From the NCBI RefSeq assembly GCF_907164915.1, contig NC_061862.1, positions 36,085,522 through 36,149,521 of the forward strand: a DNA stretch of 64,000 nucleotides, in the 5' to 3' direction. The translations under genes were made by a program, and so were the position numbers. This document shows positions 24,375-38,012 of this stretch, piece by piece. A model generated the notes under the pieces. It did not search any database. It saw nothing but the letters and a program-made list of their open reading frames with translations, and was not told where the DNA came from. Source of the stretch: Impatiens glandulifera (taxonomy: Eukaryota > Streptophyta > Magnoliopsida > Ericales > Balsaminaceae). Position 1 is the stretch's first letter, and every line of letters starts with the position of its first letter.

Positions 24375-27300
24375 ATGAAGAGGTCTAGAGATGATAATTA
24401 CACGCCTGCGCTACGCCCCGCCATACCAGCCCTTGCCGAACCGTAAGTATTATTGATATTCAGTATGTTATTTTTATCTGTATTATCATAGATTTATGTA
24501 GAATTAGTTCTTTCCTTGTTCATTGATGAGGTTAAGGTTTAACGAAAAATAGTATTTTTTTTTCACATTTTGATTTTGTTTTTCCCCATGAGTTCTTGAA
24601 TTATTGACTTGGATCCTGACTAGAAAGTTGTGTACTTTTACTTCAATGTTTAGTTCATTCAGAAAAATAATAGATTTTGATAAATAGTGTTGGCTAATGT
24701 TGCAATTTTCTGAACAGCAATACCATAGAAAATTGTATTTGGATCTTAAATTTCCTACTGATCAAATTGTAATATTATGATGAAAATGAAGCTCGGGGAC
24801 AACTCAAATTATCATTGGGGCGCAGAAACTAACGACAACCGATGCATTGGGATATCTCAAGGCTGTCAAGGACATATTTCAAGACAATAAAGGGAAATAT
24901 GATCAGTTTCTTGATGTCATGAAAGATTTCAAGGCTCAGAGGTTTGATTATTAATCTCTGTTTTCTAGCTTGAGAAGTAGTAAAAGTTGTAGATCTGGTT
25001 TACTGACACTCCATTTTGGCGTTTATGTTTGCAGAACTGACACGACTGGGGTTATAGCTAGGGTGAAAGAATTATTCAAAGGACATCGTGACCTAATTCT
25101 CGGATTCAATACATTCTTGCCAAAGGGACATGAAATCACCCTTCCACCTGAGGTTACTGTGAAAAAGCCTGTTGAATTCGAAGAAGCAATCAATTTTGTG
25201 AACAGGATTAAGGTATTTATTAGCTTTTTCTATAATTATCCAATTTGCTTTCAAATATTGACAAATGGTAGTGTTCATTGCTTGCAGACTAGGTTTCAAG
25301 GTGATGATCATGCGTATAAAACTTTTCTTGATGTATTAAACATGTATCGAAAGGATACCAAATCAATTACTGAGGTCTACCAGGAGGTAGGTTTTGTAAT
25401 TACTATAATTTGTCGGAAACCATGCATTTTGGGTCAATTGTCTCTTACACTTCTCTATCTGCAGGTTGCAACTCTCTTGCGTGAGCATCACGACCTGCTC
25501 GTGGAGTTCACTCATTTTCTACCTGATCCTTCTGCTGCAGCCACTCTTCCCTTTGGTCCTTCAGGTAGAAATTCCATTTTCCATCGCGAGGATAGGAGCT
25601 CGCCATTGGCCACTATGAAGCATATGCACATTGACAGAGTAAGTTTTTTTCTTGGTTCCATTATTTTTTTCTCTCCATTTCTTCCTTTCTACATGGTGGT
25701 AACCAGCTTTATGTGAACTTGAGCCAGAAGCCTACTGCTCTACACATTGAGCGTGATCTTAGTGTTGATCGACCAGATATAGATTGTGATAAGTCGCTTC
25801 TTAGAGCTGATAAAGAGCAACGAAGGCGCAACGAAAGAGAAAAGGAGAGAAGGGATGAAAGAGACTTGAGGGATCACGAGCAAGATGAAACTTATTACAC
25901 AAACAATAGGAAAACTAATAGGCGGAGAGATGATTCGATAAATGACCAGTTGCACCAGAATGGAGAAAGCATGGATAATTTTGGGACGCGCAATGGTTCA
26001 TCATCTTTTGATGAGAAAAATGCATTGAAAAGTGAGTAACTGCATCATTATTAAACTTCTGGGACAAACTTAGATCCATGTCCTTTAGCCTTGGCAGATT
26101 GATGAGTTTTTAATCACTTGATTTGTAGGGGCATTATTGCATGATTGTGATTTTTTTTCTTATTTTATGTCAACTTCATTACTTTAGCCCTTTTTTTATC
26201 CAAATTTCTTACTTAAAAGTTACATTTCATTACTATTACTCATGATCTGGTTTCATTTCAGGCATATACAGCCAAGAGTTTGCCTTCTGTGGAAAAGTCA
26301 AAGAGAAATTATACTCTACTGATGGTTACCATGCCTTTTGCAAGTTTCTTGACATGCATAAAAGAGAATTGATCACGCGGTCTGAGTTGAAAAATTCGGT
26401 ACAACCTTCTATTTCCCGTGCCTTTTGATTGATAACATATTGTCTACCATTGCTTTAGTAATCGCTATTTTCCAGTTGATTTGAGTTCCTTTTCATCAAT
26501 TTATCTATATTTTCTCATTATTATTATTATTCATTTAGATTCTCCTGTGACCACTTTATTGCTCAATTCATCCATTTTCGTGTATACTTGTATGCATCCA
26601 AACTGGTGGAGCTTATTTTGGCGATCCACATCTTCTTTCACTTTACATTGCCATACTTTTTGTGTATGCTTGAAGCATATATATGCCTAGCAAATTTTTA
26701 ACATACTTCATAATTATTAGCTAGTGATAGCATCAGGTGGAGATACAAAAATATAACAAATTTGAACATTAATAGCCATATATAACTGGCAATTGTGAAA
26801 AGTGAAGCATTTTTCTTTATTAATAAGATGAAAAGATTGTTTAATTCACATCTTGTGTAAGGCTTCACGACTTGCCAGATGAATCATTTTTAGTTTTATT
26901 CTTAAATCAAAATTTCATTCTGACTCGTAGAGTGGAGGTGAACTTTAATTCATCTCAGCTGCTTGCATGCCAATTGTCATTGCTCGACATGTTTGTAAAC
27001 GAGAATTCTCTTTCATTCTGGCAGGTTAGCGATTTACTTGGTGAACATCCTGACCTTATAGAGAGGTTTAACGAGTTCTTATCTGGCTGCGAAAAGATTG
27101 GTACTGTGAACAAATGCATTTACCAGTTTTATTATATACTATTTTAGAATATTGCTAATGTGGAGTACTTACGATTGTTTACTGCAGATGGTTTTCTTGC
27201 TGTTGCTGGCGTTGTAAATAAAAGTATGAGTTACTTGTACATATTGGGCTCCTTAATCTGTTTTTCTAAATTCATCATAAGATACCCGATCTCATAGAGA

Positions 27301-30300
27301 TATTTCTTGTAAACATTATTAGAGGTTTAAATATGTGACAGTTGTCAGTTTATTATATACTAATCTGGATGCTTGGTTGTTGCAGGATCTGAGTTTCCTA
27401 GATCAGTTAAAGCAGAAGAAAGGGATAGAAATCGGGATCACGACCTAGATGATAGAGACAGAGATAGAGATCGTGAAAATAGAGGAAGGGATAGATCAGA
27501 GAGGGTCTTTGGCAATAAAGATGTAACTGGCCATAAAATGTTATGTTCCAGCAAGGATAAGTATATAGGAAAGCCCATCCAAGAACTAGATCTCTCCAAC
27601 TGTGAGCGTTGCACTCCAAGTTACCGTCTTCTGCCTAAGGATGTACGTCGTGCTTTGAGTTTGATCTCTCAAAGTAGATTTCTTTAGCACTCTATTCACA
27701 TGAAGGTGTTGTCTTTTTTGTTGCAGTATCCAATTCCTCAGGCAAGTCACAGGACAAAACTTGGTTCTGAAGTACTGAATGATCATTGGGTCTCAGTTAC
27801 TTCGGGAAGCGAGGATTACTCTTTCAAACACATGCGCAAAAATCAGTATGAAGAGAGCTTGTTTCGATGTGAAGATGATAGGTTTGGATTGTTTTATTCT
27901 CTTTAAATCATTTTAGTTTTGTAATACAATAAAAGTATAAGGATTTTAGAAGGGCCAGTACAAATATGACACATAGTTGAAATATTAGATAGGATTATTT
28001 ATTTTAAGTTGATAATTGTAATTAGGTAAATAGAATATAAGATATGAAATTAATTTCAAATAAATTAGGATTATCTTAACTGTAACTATTTTCTAGGGTG
28101 AGAAGAAATAATAAAGGTTCATTCCTAGGGTAAGAAGGAGATGAAAAACATAGGCTATTTCATTGATAAATAATTCAGTTAAGATATTCATAATCATTTT
28201 GAATTTAAATTCATATCTATCTAATCTACTCATTAAAGTTGATCCTATTTAACTTGAAATAAATCATTATCCTATAATATTCAGGTCACTCGTGTCATAT
28301 TTTGTTATTGAGAAAAAACACGTGTCATATTTGTATTGAGCCTTCTAAACCCTTATATTTACACTGTATCATATAACATTTCTTATTTTCTTTTCAACAC
28401 TCAATTTCTTTATTTTGTTGTTGAATACTGAAGGATTTGATAACTCTTAATATCTTATAATTTATGTTGCATCAGGTTTGAACTGGATATGTTAATGGAG
28501 TATGCGAATGTGACAAGTAAGCGTGTTGAAGATCTTCTAGACAAAATGAATGACAACACAATTAGAACAGACGTTCCTTTCCGTGTGGAAGAGCATTTTA
28601 CACGTAAGGAAGAAGGGCATGGTTCATGAATTTTGCATTGTACACTTCGGTAGCTTTCTCGTTTAATTTGTCTCTTTATGTATAATGCAGCTCTCAATCT
28701 AAGATGCATGGAACGCATATATGGTGACCATGGTCTTGACGTCTTGGACATATTAAAGAAGAATTCACATCTTGCTTTACCTGTTATATTAACACGTTTG
28801 AAGCAGAAACAGGAGGAGTGGGCTAGATGCCGGTCTGATTTTAATAATGTTTGGTCTGAAATATATGCTAAGAACTATCAAAGATCACTTGATCACCGAA
28901 GCTTTTACTTCAAACAGCAGGACACTAAGAACTTGACCACAAAAGGTAGCATTTAACTGAAACTTGTGCCTTTGTTTTTTCCTTTATCATTTTGAACAAT
29001 CATTTGATCTGTTTCTTGATTTTTCCTTACTTGTTGATTGTGATTTTCTGAAAAGTGAGGTTCTTTCATAAATGCCCATTCAACGCGAAGGTTACATTGG
29101 CCGTGGTGAAACCCAAACGAGTACAATTTAAGTCATAGATAGGAATTGTCTAGAGTTTATCGACATGAAGTAAAATAGATAGGAATTGTCTAGAGTTAAT
29201 CAAAATGAAGTAAAATAGACGTAAAATGAACCTCAAAAAAAGAAAACAACTCCCAAAATCATTGCTCCAGATCAAGGTTCCTGAATGATTCATGTCAACT
29301 TGAAGCTGAATTTCCTCGGCGATATTGGTCCTTAATCCTTTAGCATTTGTACCAATCACGTTGACACACTATGAAGTTTTCGCGTTGATTGTATTGTATG
29401 CATTATTCACTTTCATGTGGATTTATCTTTTTGAATCTTTTGGTTCCTAATCTCATCGTTGTTCATTCTTCTGTAGCCTTTCTGAATGAGATCAAAGAGA
29501 TCAGCGATAGGAAGCGCAAGGAAGAAGATGTGATGCTTGCAACTGGAAATGGAAGAGCACCTCTATCTCACCTGGAGTTTGAATACTCTGATTTAGGCAT
29601 ACATGAAGATCTATATCAGCTTGTCAAGTATTCTTGTGGGGAAGTTTGCACAAATGATCAATTGGACAAGGTTATGAACATTTGGACAAATTTCTTAGAA
29701 CCATCGTTTGGAGTTTCCCGCCCTGAGGCTAATGAAAATGTTTTAAAGTCTAAGAATCAGAAAAGCAGGAGTAGTTCTGTTATAAATATTGGAGGAAACC
29801 ATAGTAGGCACGATGGTTTTGTTGCAATTACAGCTACTAAGTTAAACCATTCCAGAAATACTGATGGAAGTCCTCCCCTTGAACAATCAAGCTCATGCCA
29901 AGTGGGGTCAACAAAGGCTTATAATGGGGTTAAAGACGTGACTTCCTGTGATATAAATAATACACAGAGCAGTAATGCTCCAAAAGATACAGTGCCTGAG
30001 CCAATCAAGCAAGCACTTTCAAGTGAACATATGGGTGACTCAAGTTTGCTTCCGATTGCAAGAACAGAGGAAAGCTTTAGGGCAGAAAATGCATCAGGTT
30101 CATTTCAACAAGAACCTATTATTCTTATTGTTTTATTTTCTCATATTTAGGTGGCTTGGTTCTGAGTTAGCATTTCTATTTGCAAGGGGTTTGTGGTACT
30201 ATGAGCGGATATACAAATCCTGCCTCTATGGAAAAAGGCATGAAGACAAAGGATTTTGACAAAATTCCACCTTTATCAGCAGTATGTTCAAATTACTCTC

Positions 30301-32762
30301 GTCAATACTCTTCTTTTATATCATATTCTTTCTATGCTTAAGCAATAATCCTTTTTGTGTTTTATGCATTCACCATTCCCAAACTTCATTTAGAGAAGGA
30401 TAATTTTCCAATCATTGAAGGGAATAGGAAGATCCAAACATTGATCTTTGTAGAATTTTATAGGTGCCAAAAGTATCATTACTTGTAATCTACTGATGCT
30501 TTCACCTGTGAAATTCTATCAAAGTTTGTCTTGCCAAATTGGGCAACATTTGCCTATCTGGAAACACTTTATGGATCTGGATCCGGATCCAAACGAGAAA
30601 TTGCCAATAAATTTCTGAATTTGTGTCTGAACTAAATTATGTTTCCAAATGTGATCCACATCCAGATGAGATATCTGATAGAAAAGAAAAACTGTTTCCA
30701 AATGGGGCCAGTAACTGTAATGAGTCAAGTTAGAGCATATAACACTGTTAAAATTCTAACTAATTTTATTCAATAGGTTACTGATTGCACAAGACCACCG
30801 TCTGCAAATAGCCCAACAGTGGGACATGCTAAAGCTCATAAGTCCCCAGAAAAATCATTTGGGAACATCAAACCAGAAAAAGAGGAAGGTGAATTGTCTC
30901 CAAACTGTGATTTTGAGGAAGATAATTTTACTGCTTATGGGGATGATATAGAAGAAGCAGCAGCACATGTACCAGAGGATGATGCAGGTAACAGGCAAGT
31001 AATAGAAGAAACATGCAGAAGCAGAGGTGGAGAAAATGTTGCTGATGTTGTTGACAATGGTGAGGGTAGTGCTCACAGGTCATCAGAAGGCATCGAGAAT
31101 GCTTCGGAGAATGGTGTTGTTTCAGCTAGTGAATCTGCTGATGGTGAAGGTTGCTCCCTTGATGAGGATGATAATAAGGCTGAAAGCGAAGGTAAGGCTG
31201 AAAGGATAGGTGAAGAAACACACGTTGTTGAAGGAGATGGAGCATTGTTGCCCTTTTCTGAGCGTACTCTACAAAATGTGAAGCCTTTCACAAAACATGT
31301 TTCTCCAGCTTCCTCAAGCGATAGTGATTCTCACATCTTTTATGGAAATGATTCCTTCTATACGCTCTTCAGGCTTCATCAAGTAAGGTTTTTCTTGACA
31401 TGAATTGTAGTTCTATGTTATGTTTTAGATTTCTTGTACAAAGATTATCCATAAAAAAAATATTCTGTATAATGTAGACGTTATACTCGCGAATACAATC
31501 TGCAAAACTTAATTCTTCATCTGTTGATAATAAATGGAGGGGGGGCTCAAATGAAACAAGTCCAACCGATCTATATGCCAGGTAGGTTAATAGCACTGTA
31601 CAATACTAGTCTTTTTTCTTAATTTTTTTTGGGTTAAATCTTTTGAACAGATGAATAATTAAAAAAATAATAATTGACTTATTGTAGATTCATGAGTGCA
31701 CTTTACCAGTTACTTGATGGGTCGTCTGATAATACAAAATTTGAAGATGTTTGCCGTTCCATCATTGGAACTCGGTCGTATATTCTTTTCACTTTAGACA
31801 AGTTGATATTCAAGCTTGTCAAACAGGTAATTCTCTTCACTGGAATTCATCTTGTTTGTTTCTCGTATATTATATGATCCTTGACATATCATAACTGTTA
31901 AATTTCTGCAGCTTCAATCTGTCGTAGCCGATGAGATGGACAATAAAGTTCTACAGCTTTTTTCATATGAAAGATCCAGAAATCCCTGGAAATTTGTTGA
32001 CTCGGTTTATCGTGAAAATGCTCGTGTTCTCCTTCACGATGAGAATATTTATCGAATCGAATGTGTAGGCTTTTTCTTCTTGCTTTTTTTTTTTGTCTTT
32101 CATAGTTGCTGAAAATCATTGGAGGAATCTCAAGTGATTGACTTAGCTTCTGTATGTTACTGTTTTGGCTGCAGTCAAATACACCAAACCGTTTGTTAAT
32201 AGAGCTTATGGACAATGCGCATGAGAAACCCGAATTGACAGGCATCTATATGGATACCAGTTTTGCATCTTATCTACAAAATGACTTTTTGTCCCTTGTT
32301 CCCGATAACTCGAAAGAGAAATCATGCATTTTCTTGAGAAGGTATCCTTGCAACTAATTAAGTCCTTCACGTTTCAAGCTGACTGATTTATTCCATTATA
32401 TTTATTTACTTTTGTTTGTTTCAATGACGTCGTCACCTGTTTCAGAAATAAGCGCAAAAAAGAATCATGCAATGCTACCGAGGATGTCAAAATTGTTAAT
32501 GGTTTGGAGTGCAAGATATCCTGCATTTCTTCAAAGGTATTTAACATGTTCATTTGCTTTAATATGCTACTAGGTATTAGTTAATCATCCTTGTGTGCTT
32601 ATATGACGGGTGTGTACTTTGTTGAAGGTCTCTTACGTTTTAGACACCGAAGACTACTTGTTTCGACAGAGAATGAAAGAAAGAAAGTTGAATCCTCCTA
32701 GTTCATGCAATGAAGAGTTAAAGTCCCCCAACAGTTTTAGTACATTTCTTGCTGGTTCATAA
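24375..32762 (+). CDS. Paired amphipathic helix protein SIN3-like (transcriptional corepressor scaffold)
   Basis: Twenty-two exons join in phase to about 1,382 residues: 24375-24442, 24792-24941, 25035-25212, 25288-25386, 25465-25638, 25707-26031, 26262-26398, 27025-27100, 27188-27223, 27386-27642, 27727-27881, 28476-28603, 28691-28945, 29477-30097, 30187-30281, 30777-31382, 31478-31581, 31688-31826, 31912-32064, 32175-32341, 32446-32536, 32628-32762. PAH1 lies near residues 40-108 ([16 protein letters not shown]), PAH2 near 122-187 and PAH3 near 334-400. The HDAC-interaction block ([24 protein letters not shown]-like [18 protein letters not shown]) starts near 482. An acidic linker (EKEEGELSP) and the C-terminal SIN3 domain ([15 protein letters not shown]) follow. 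The family (SNL1-6 in Arabidopsis) recruits histone deacetylases to repressors in the nucleus. The length matches SNL proteins. Exon 15 is the least certain. An Arg/Asp-rich charged stretch follows PAH3. Confidence 0.92.
27936..28357. mobile_element. MITE in SIN3-like intron 11
   Basis: Terminal inverted repeats of roughly 37 bp: the left end begins TATAAGGATTTTAGAAGG and the right end, read on the minus strand, begins TATAAGGGTTTAGAAGG. Both continue to ACAAATATGACAC. Inner arms also pair (TAGATAGGATTATTTATTTT against the segment at about 28216-28285), so the 422 bp can fold into one long hairpin. The target duplication is probably TA but ambiguous. No coding capacity is seen. Confidence 0.75.
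29136..29222. repeat. Short tandem duplication in SIN3-like intron 13
   Basis: Two copies of a roughly 43 bp unit, ATAGATAGGAATTGTCTAGA plus CATGAAGTAAAATAG-like sequence, lie head to tail. This is a simple local duplication inside the 531 bp intron. Confidence 0.6.
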
Positions 32763-34900
32763 AATATGCATAAAATAGATGATATGGTAAGTCCTGATCT
32801 AGATTTTAGGGTTTCTCTTGTCAATGAAATGGAGTTTTGTTGATTTTATAATGGGCTTTTGATATGCAGGTTGCCCCCATAGAGTTTGTTTGTTTTCACA
32901 AGTATAATAAATAAGCAAGTTATAGCCGAAGGCCCCGTTTGGATGGAACAAATTTGTTGTATACAGTTGCTCTCCCATTTCTTGGAGCTTTGATGATCTT
33001 CATCATGTAAATATAGGGAATTTGCCTAAAAAAAAGGACATTCTTTTACCCTTTTATCAAATATTTCTTATAACATCCTTGTTATTTTCTTTTTTGTTTC
33101 ATCTTCAATATAGTAAGTAGTATAAGAAGAATGTTTTTTTATTTGTCGATGAACCGCCGACGAATTGAACGACAGCCATCGGCTATAAAGAATATTGATA
33201 TTTGAAATAATAATCTCAATTGCAAATTGTTTGTTGGCAGTGGCAATATATCTTTTGAGATGATTCTCAAGAGCATTAGAATAAGATTTTGATAACCATT
33301 ATGTCTTCAATTTATGATGTTATGTATGTAGAACTTAAAATTCATTTTTTTTTTTTAAATTCTATTATTGCAGTTTAGAATTTAGTGTTATTTTAGTTTC
33401 ATTACTTTTCAGACATGATTCACATTTCAGATTATAGTATAACTTTTTGCTTCTTTCTATATAAATATTATTATTTTTGTTAATCATGATTTAAATTTGT
33501 TAGATTCTTTGAAAACAATTAAAGTGTTTTATTACATAGAAACATAAAAAGAAAATAAATTCAAGGATAATATAATTAATCAATCAATCAAACTAGACAG
33601 AGAAGATATCATTAATATCACCAACAAAAATATATCTCATAAGCTATTTTAGCATTATTCTAATATCACTTCTTCTAGCAATAAGGCTTTCATTAAAAAG
33701 GTCAATAATACTATTAAAAGTTTGGGTTACAAAATTTCTCTAAGTAGGTTCTAGCTATCACCACTCTTAAAAATAAAATAACTTATTTGTACCAACATTT
33801 TTTATTTCAATAAAAGGTGATGACTTTTGATAAACTCATTCAAAACTTTATCTAGAGAACTAAAATCTAACAAAGTAACAAAGTCAAGGAATCCACATTA
33901 TTTGCAAGTTAAAGGAAAAGGTGAAATTGGTAACATATAATGTGAGGTATGGAATAAAAGTTTTTTTTGTTCAAACACTTTTGAACCATGACATACAAAA
34001 AAAACTTCATTTAGACAAAATCCTTTGGTACGATGACGACCCTATTATTCTTTATCTGAAATTTACAACTAGTTCAGAATACGTCGGAACAATCAGTTGG
34101 TTCGGATCTCCACTTAGTTTCACCTAAGCTGCATCCTGGTCATGGATAGATCGCCCACGTTCGAGTGCTTAAGACTTCATAAATTTGGAATGACAAATAA
34201 AATTCACTATTTGAATTCCTTTTCTATGCGACGAAAATCCTCAATTTTCTCATTCCATAAATTTAAATATGTTATTCAATGAATGATAATAGCATAAAAA
34301 GGATAAATTTTCAACTTTTTATAAGAACTAATCAGAAAGATGTGAATATCTTAGTGTTGTTCTCACAAAATGTTTCAAGGCACTTATTCATATTGACTAC
34401 TTTTTTTATAAAAAGAAATTCATAATCAAATATTGTGTTAACATATTAAGTTCGTTCATGATGAAATATGCAATGTGCACACTATCTTAGATGAAAAAAT
34501 AATGGCTTGATAAACTTTTTTTAATGATCATACATATATGGATAAAATTTATTCAACAAAATTTGGAAAGAAATTTGAAGACCATTTTTTTCTGGCTGTA
34601 TACAAATATTCGTTTTTCAACTTGTATTAAGAAAAATTTTAAAACAATTGATTCCAAACTTAGAAACTATTACTATTTATGAGAATATTAAATTATGTGC
34701 AATTTTTCAAAGGATAATATTGCACAAACTTACTAACTTATCTAAAATAATATGAAATTAAATATGAACATTTGAAAAATATTATTTTTTTATTAGAAAA
34801 TAATTCTCATTACAGTTAGTTTGGATTTATTGGTAGAAAATTAATTAGTAAATAATAATATAAAATAACATTTATAAAATCAAAATAAATAATTTATTAT
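32763..34900. other. 3' flank of the SIN3-like gene and AT-rich intergenic DNA
   Basis: The first few hundred bases are the probable 3' UTR. They include a possible further intron (32790-32869) and a GGCCCCGTTTGGATGG motif, of the kind often found at transposon ends, near 32931. The rest is AT-rich with no recognisable gene. Confidence 0.4.
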
Positions 34901-35019
34901 CTAGATATCAAATGGTATAAACAATTTTAAAAAAATAAAATTTTAATGAAAAATCTAACGATCATGTAGTTAGTTGAGGGTCGCTTCAAAAACAAACTCA
35001 TTTGAGTTTTTGAACGACG

Positions 35020-35140
35020 ATGATTGAAGTAGAGTAGGTCGAACAAACCAATAAAACGTTGTAGGAAAAATCTCTACCAAATATTTTAGACGGTAGTTAA
35101 ATTATTCTTAGGTCAATGGTTGTTGATAAGCAATGTTGTA
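35020..35140 (-). repeat. Dispersed repeat, copy 2 (relative of 16908-17045)
   Basis: Read on the minus strand, it carries TTATCAAC, AACTACCGTCT, AATATTTGGTA, CGTTTTATTGGTTTGTTCG and CTACTCTACTTCAA in the same order and spacing as the plus strand at 16908-17045. The family is unknown. Confidence 0.55.
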
Positions 35141-35214
35141 ACCCCTAAAAAACCCTTTTAGTTCTGTGGCAAGTTCGAGGTTCGAGAATTTCAACATCGG
35201 TTTACGTGTCAGAA

Positions 35215-35640
35215 ATCTTTTTAAAACAAAACATTATTTTATACCTCGGTTGGAATCTCGATTTCGATAGGTTATACGACATTCATGCCGTAAACCAAAG
35301 AGTAGGGAGTTTCGTTCGTCGAGGTTCGAGCGGTTGTACGATATTTGCATACGGCGTTTGACAACTTCTCGTGTTAGTCCTTGTACGTGCTGGTCATCTT
35401 CTTGAAGATCCTAATCAAGTTTTTGTTTGTTGCTTCGACCGCACCATTGGTTTGGGGTCTATAGGGCAATGATTTGTGATGCTCGATCTTGAACTCGTCG
35501 AGCAATTGCAACACTTTTCCTTGGAAGTGTCAATCATTGTCTGAAATTAGGGCGTGAGGAACTCCATATCTAGCGATGATGCTATTTCAGATGAATTTTG
35601 CCACTTGAGATGATTTCAAGATTTTGTAAGGTTGATTGAT
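35215..35640 (-). pseudogene. Ty3/Gypsy retrotransposon integrase relic
   Basis: The minus strand translates to a degenerate integrase core: YGVPHALISDN, FKIEHHKSLPYRPQTNGAVE, NKNLIRIFKKMTSTYKD, RTTARTSTNETPYSLVYGM and PIEIEIPTE, in order. This matches the C-terminal half of the catalytic core in plant Gypsy elements (Tat-like style). Stops occur (for example FI*NS and KD*HEKL), and the similarity ends abruptly near 35640, where RNase H and reverse transcriptase should lie upstream. It is a truncated, dead fragment. Confidence 0.8.
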
Positions 35641-38012
35641 TGATTTTAACCTAAACAGAAAATTTAGAAATGATCATAGGATCGATTTCCAATCCTAAAA
35701 TCCAACAACCAGACATTATCCAAACTTATGAAAATTGAAATATAAAAATTCCAATTTCAAATTGGAAGTATGAATTAAAAGATGATTGGAATCATATCAA
35801 AGATGGGAGAACACTCCTCAGACCTTAAGAAAAATTTTGAGATGCCTGGATCCAAGCTTTATAGCCTTACAAAGAAATTTCGAAAAATTCGAAGCTTTGA
35901 GCTTTAATGGACGATTTTTTTATTTCTTCCGATTTTAGGCTTTAGATGTTATCTCGTGGTTTCGGAAGTGTTGAAGGATGCTATTTATAGCCTTTTTGAG
36001 TCAGTTGAGGCTTCAAGTGGATCAAATCATCTAAAAATCATTAATGACGTTTTGGTTGTTCTTGGATCAACTTGTCAGAATAGGCATTGATTGTGCTTAG
36101 ATGTGTAGGAGAAATGATCACCGTGGTATGGTGATCATTTCACCTTTCAAATAAGCCAATTTAGTTGACTATCGACTGAATTCCATCTTTGAGAAATCAA
36201 ATATGGGACTTCATCCTTATCTCTCCAGTGATCGCGATGAAGAAGACGGTTGCGGACAAAACGATGTCGTTTTGGGCATTGTTGACGAACGCGATGCATT
36301 CCGTCAACGCTCTGTCGCGTTCCATTGGCGATCGGGGACTCCGTTAGTGTTTCAAATAACGAGCGTTAGCCAATCTAGTGAAGTGCGGACGCACATTTTT
36401 TAGTTACATTAGGCTACACGGGCGTGTCTAGGGCGTTGGATGACAATACAATGCTTATCCAGAGGATGTGGTTTTGGTTATAGGTTTCTCTCCGAGTTTC
36501 GACTACACCCGATTACTGATTTATTTTTAAATTCAAACATTAAGAGTTTGTTTGAAATTGATTTTTTTTTCAAATTTTTTGCTTTAATTTTGATCTTTTT
36601 AAATACACAAAATATTTAAATAAATATGAAAAATATTTTGCCAAATTATTTTATTTATTTATTTTTTTATATTTTAGGATTAAATAAATAATTTTTTGGG
36701 ATGAAATGGATATTACATTTCATCCTAAATTATTTATTTTAATCTCCTAATTTTTCTAAAATTATTTTAAGATAAAATGAGTTCAAAATTTCCAAATAAT
36801 TTTATTTATTTGATTTGGCCATTTTTCTTAAGTAATTAGGTATTAATCATCACAATAATTAATCTAATTAATTATTTAATTAGATTTTGGTTAATTATTT
36901 TGATTTATTTATAAATAAATTAAAATAATTATTTTAATTTTTATAAATTGGATAGGTAGATTTTTAGTGCTTACAAATATTGTTGAAAAATATTATTATC
37001 TATATATATGACCGAAATAGTAAGAAACTCGTATAAATTATGTAAGGATATCTGTTAATCTTATTGGAAAAAAAAATCAAAATACGATTAGTTTGTCTCC
37101 TCCTATTCATTTTCGGAAATGAGTAGATATCGAAAAAGAATTAAGGGTCCGTTTGAATGAGTGAAATTGAATTTGACATTGAAATTTTAATTTCAATTCC
37201 ACACACTGAATTATAATTCAATTCTTAGTTTAGAAAAATTATTGAATTGTAATTTAATTATATAATAAAAATAATTTAAATATATATTATTAAGATCCAT
37301 GTTTGACACAACCTATTAGGATATCTCAAGTATTAACCACTTTTTTTAGAGGTCGATTCTCAAGAAAAAAATACCGGTTCGAGTTTCGACATATTAATTT
37401 ACTAAATTCATAAAATATGTCGGTTCCAGGTTAACTCCTAAATTAAAAATAAAAATATTGGTTCGACATTTAATTTTCCAAATTAAAAAAAAAATAGTTC
37501 AAAATTTTAACTTATTAAATTTATAAAAAAAAAATATATAAACATTTTAATTTTAACTATTCTTATCCGTTAAAATGTTAATTGTATTATAAATAATAAA
37601 TTAAACATCTAATTTCTAATTTTATTTTCAATTTATTCGAATTCTTAAATGTATTACCAATTCTATGAATTTAAATTGGACCACAGTAAACAATACCCTA
37701 AATGTTCATAAAGTAACATAACAAACTTCCCAGATTTTTTTTTAAGGAGAGAAAATGAGAAAATTAAATTATATGATGGGTAAAGCAATTATCTTTGTTC
37801 CACCACGTGTCATCTTGATGTTGTTTATGATACTATGATTCATCCTTTTTTTCGGAAAAATATATAAAAAAATTATATTACTTTTTTCAAATAATAATTT
37901 TACTTCAAAACAAAAAAAAGCTGGCGGTGTTCTTTAACTTCTTTCACACCGAACACCGACGTACTCTTCTCAGTTCTCACTCATTCGTAGTAGAAAGAAG
38001 GAATCGATAAAC
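35641..38012. other. Transposon-derived intergenic DNA upstream of PDH E1-alpha
   Basis: 35641-36540 is richer in G+C and probably belongs to a retrotransposon. 36540-37900 is AT-rich, with an inverted repeat at 36678-36746 and GGGTCCGTTTGAATG near 37145, a transposon-end-like motif without an obvious partner. No gene is seen. The PDH promoter is the last few hundred bases. Confidence 0.4.
36678..36746. repeat. Near-perfect inverted repeat (about 30 bp arms)
   Basis: GGATTAAATAAATAATTT and GGGATGAAATG are followed, after a 7-nt loop (GATATTA), by CATTTCATCC and AAATTATTTATTTTAATC. The arms differ by a small indel. It can form a long AT-rich hairpin. Confidence 0.65.

Noticed and set aside
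37143..37720. Possible MITE starting GGGTCCGTTTGAATG
   Set aside because: No inverted partner or target duplication found at the other side.
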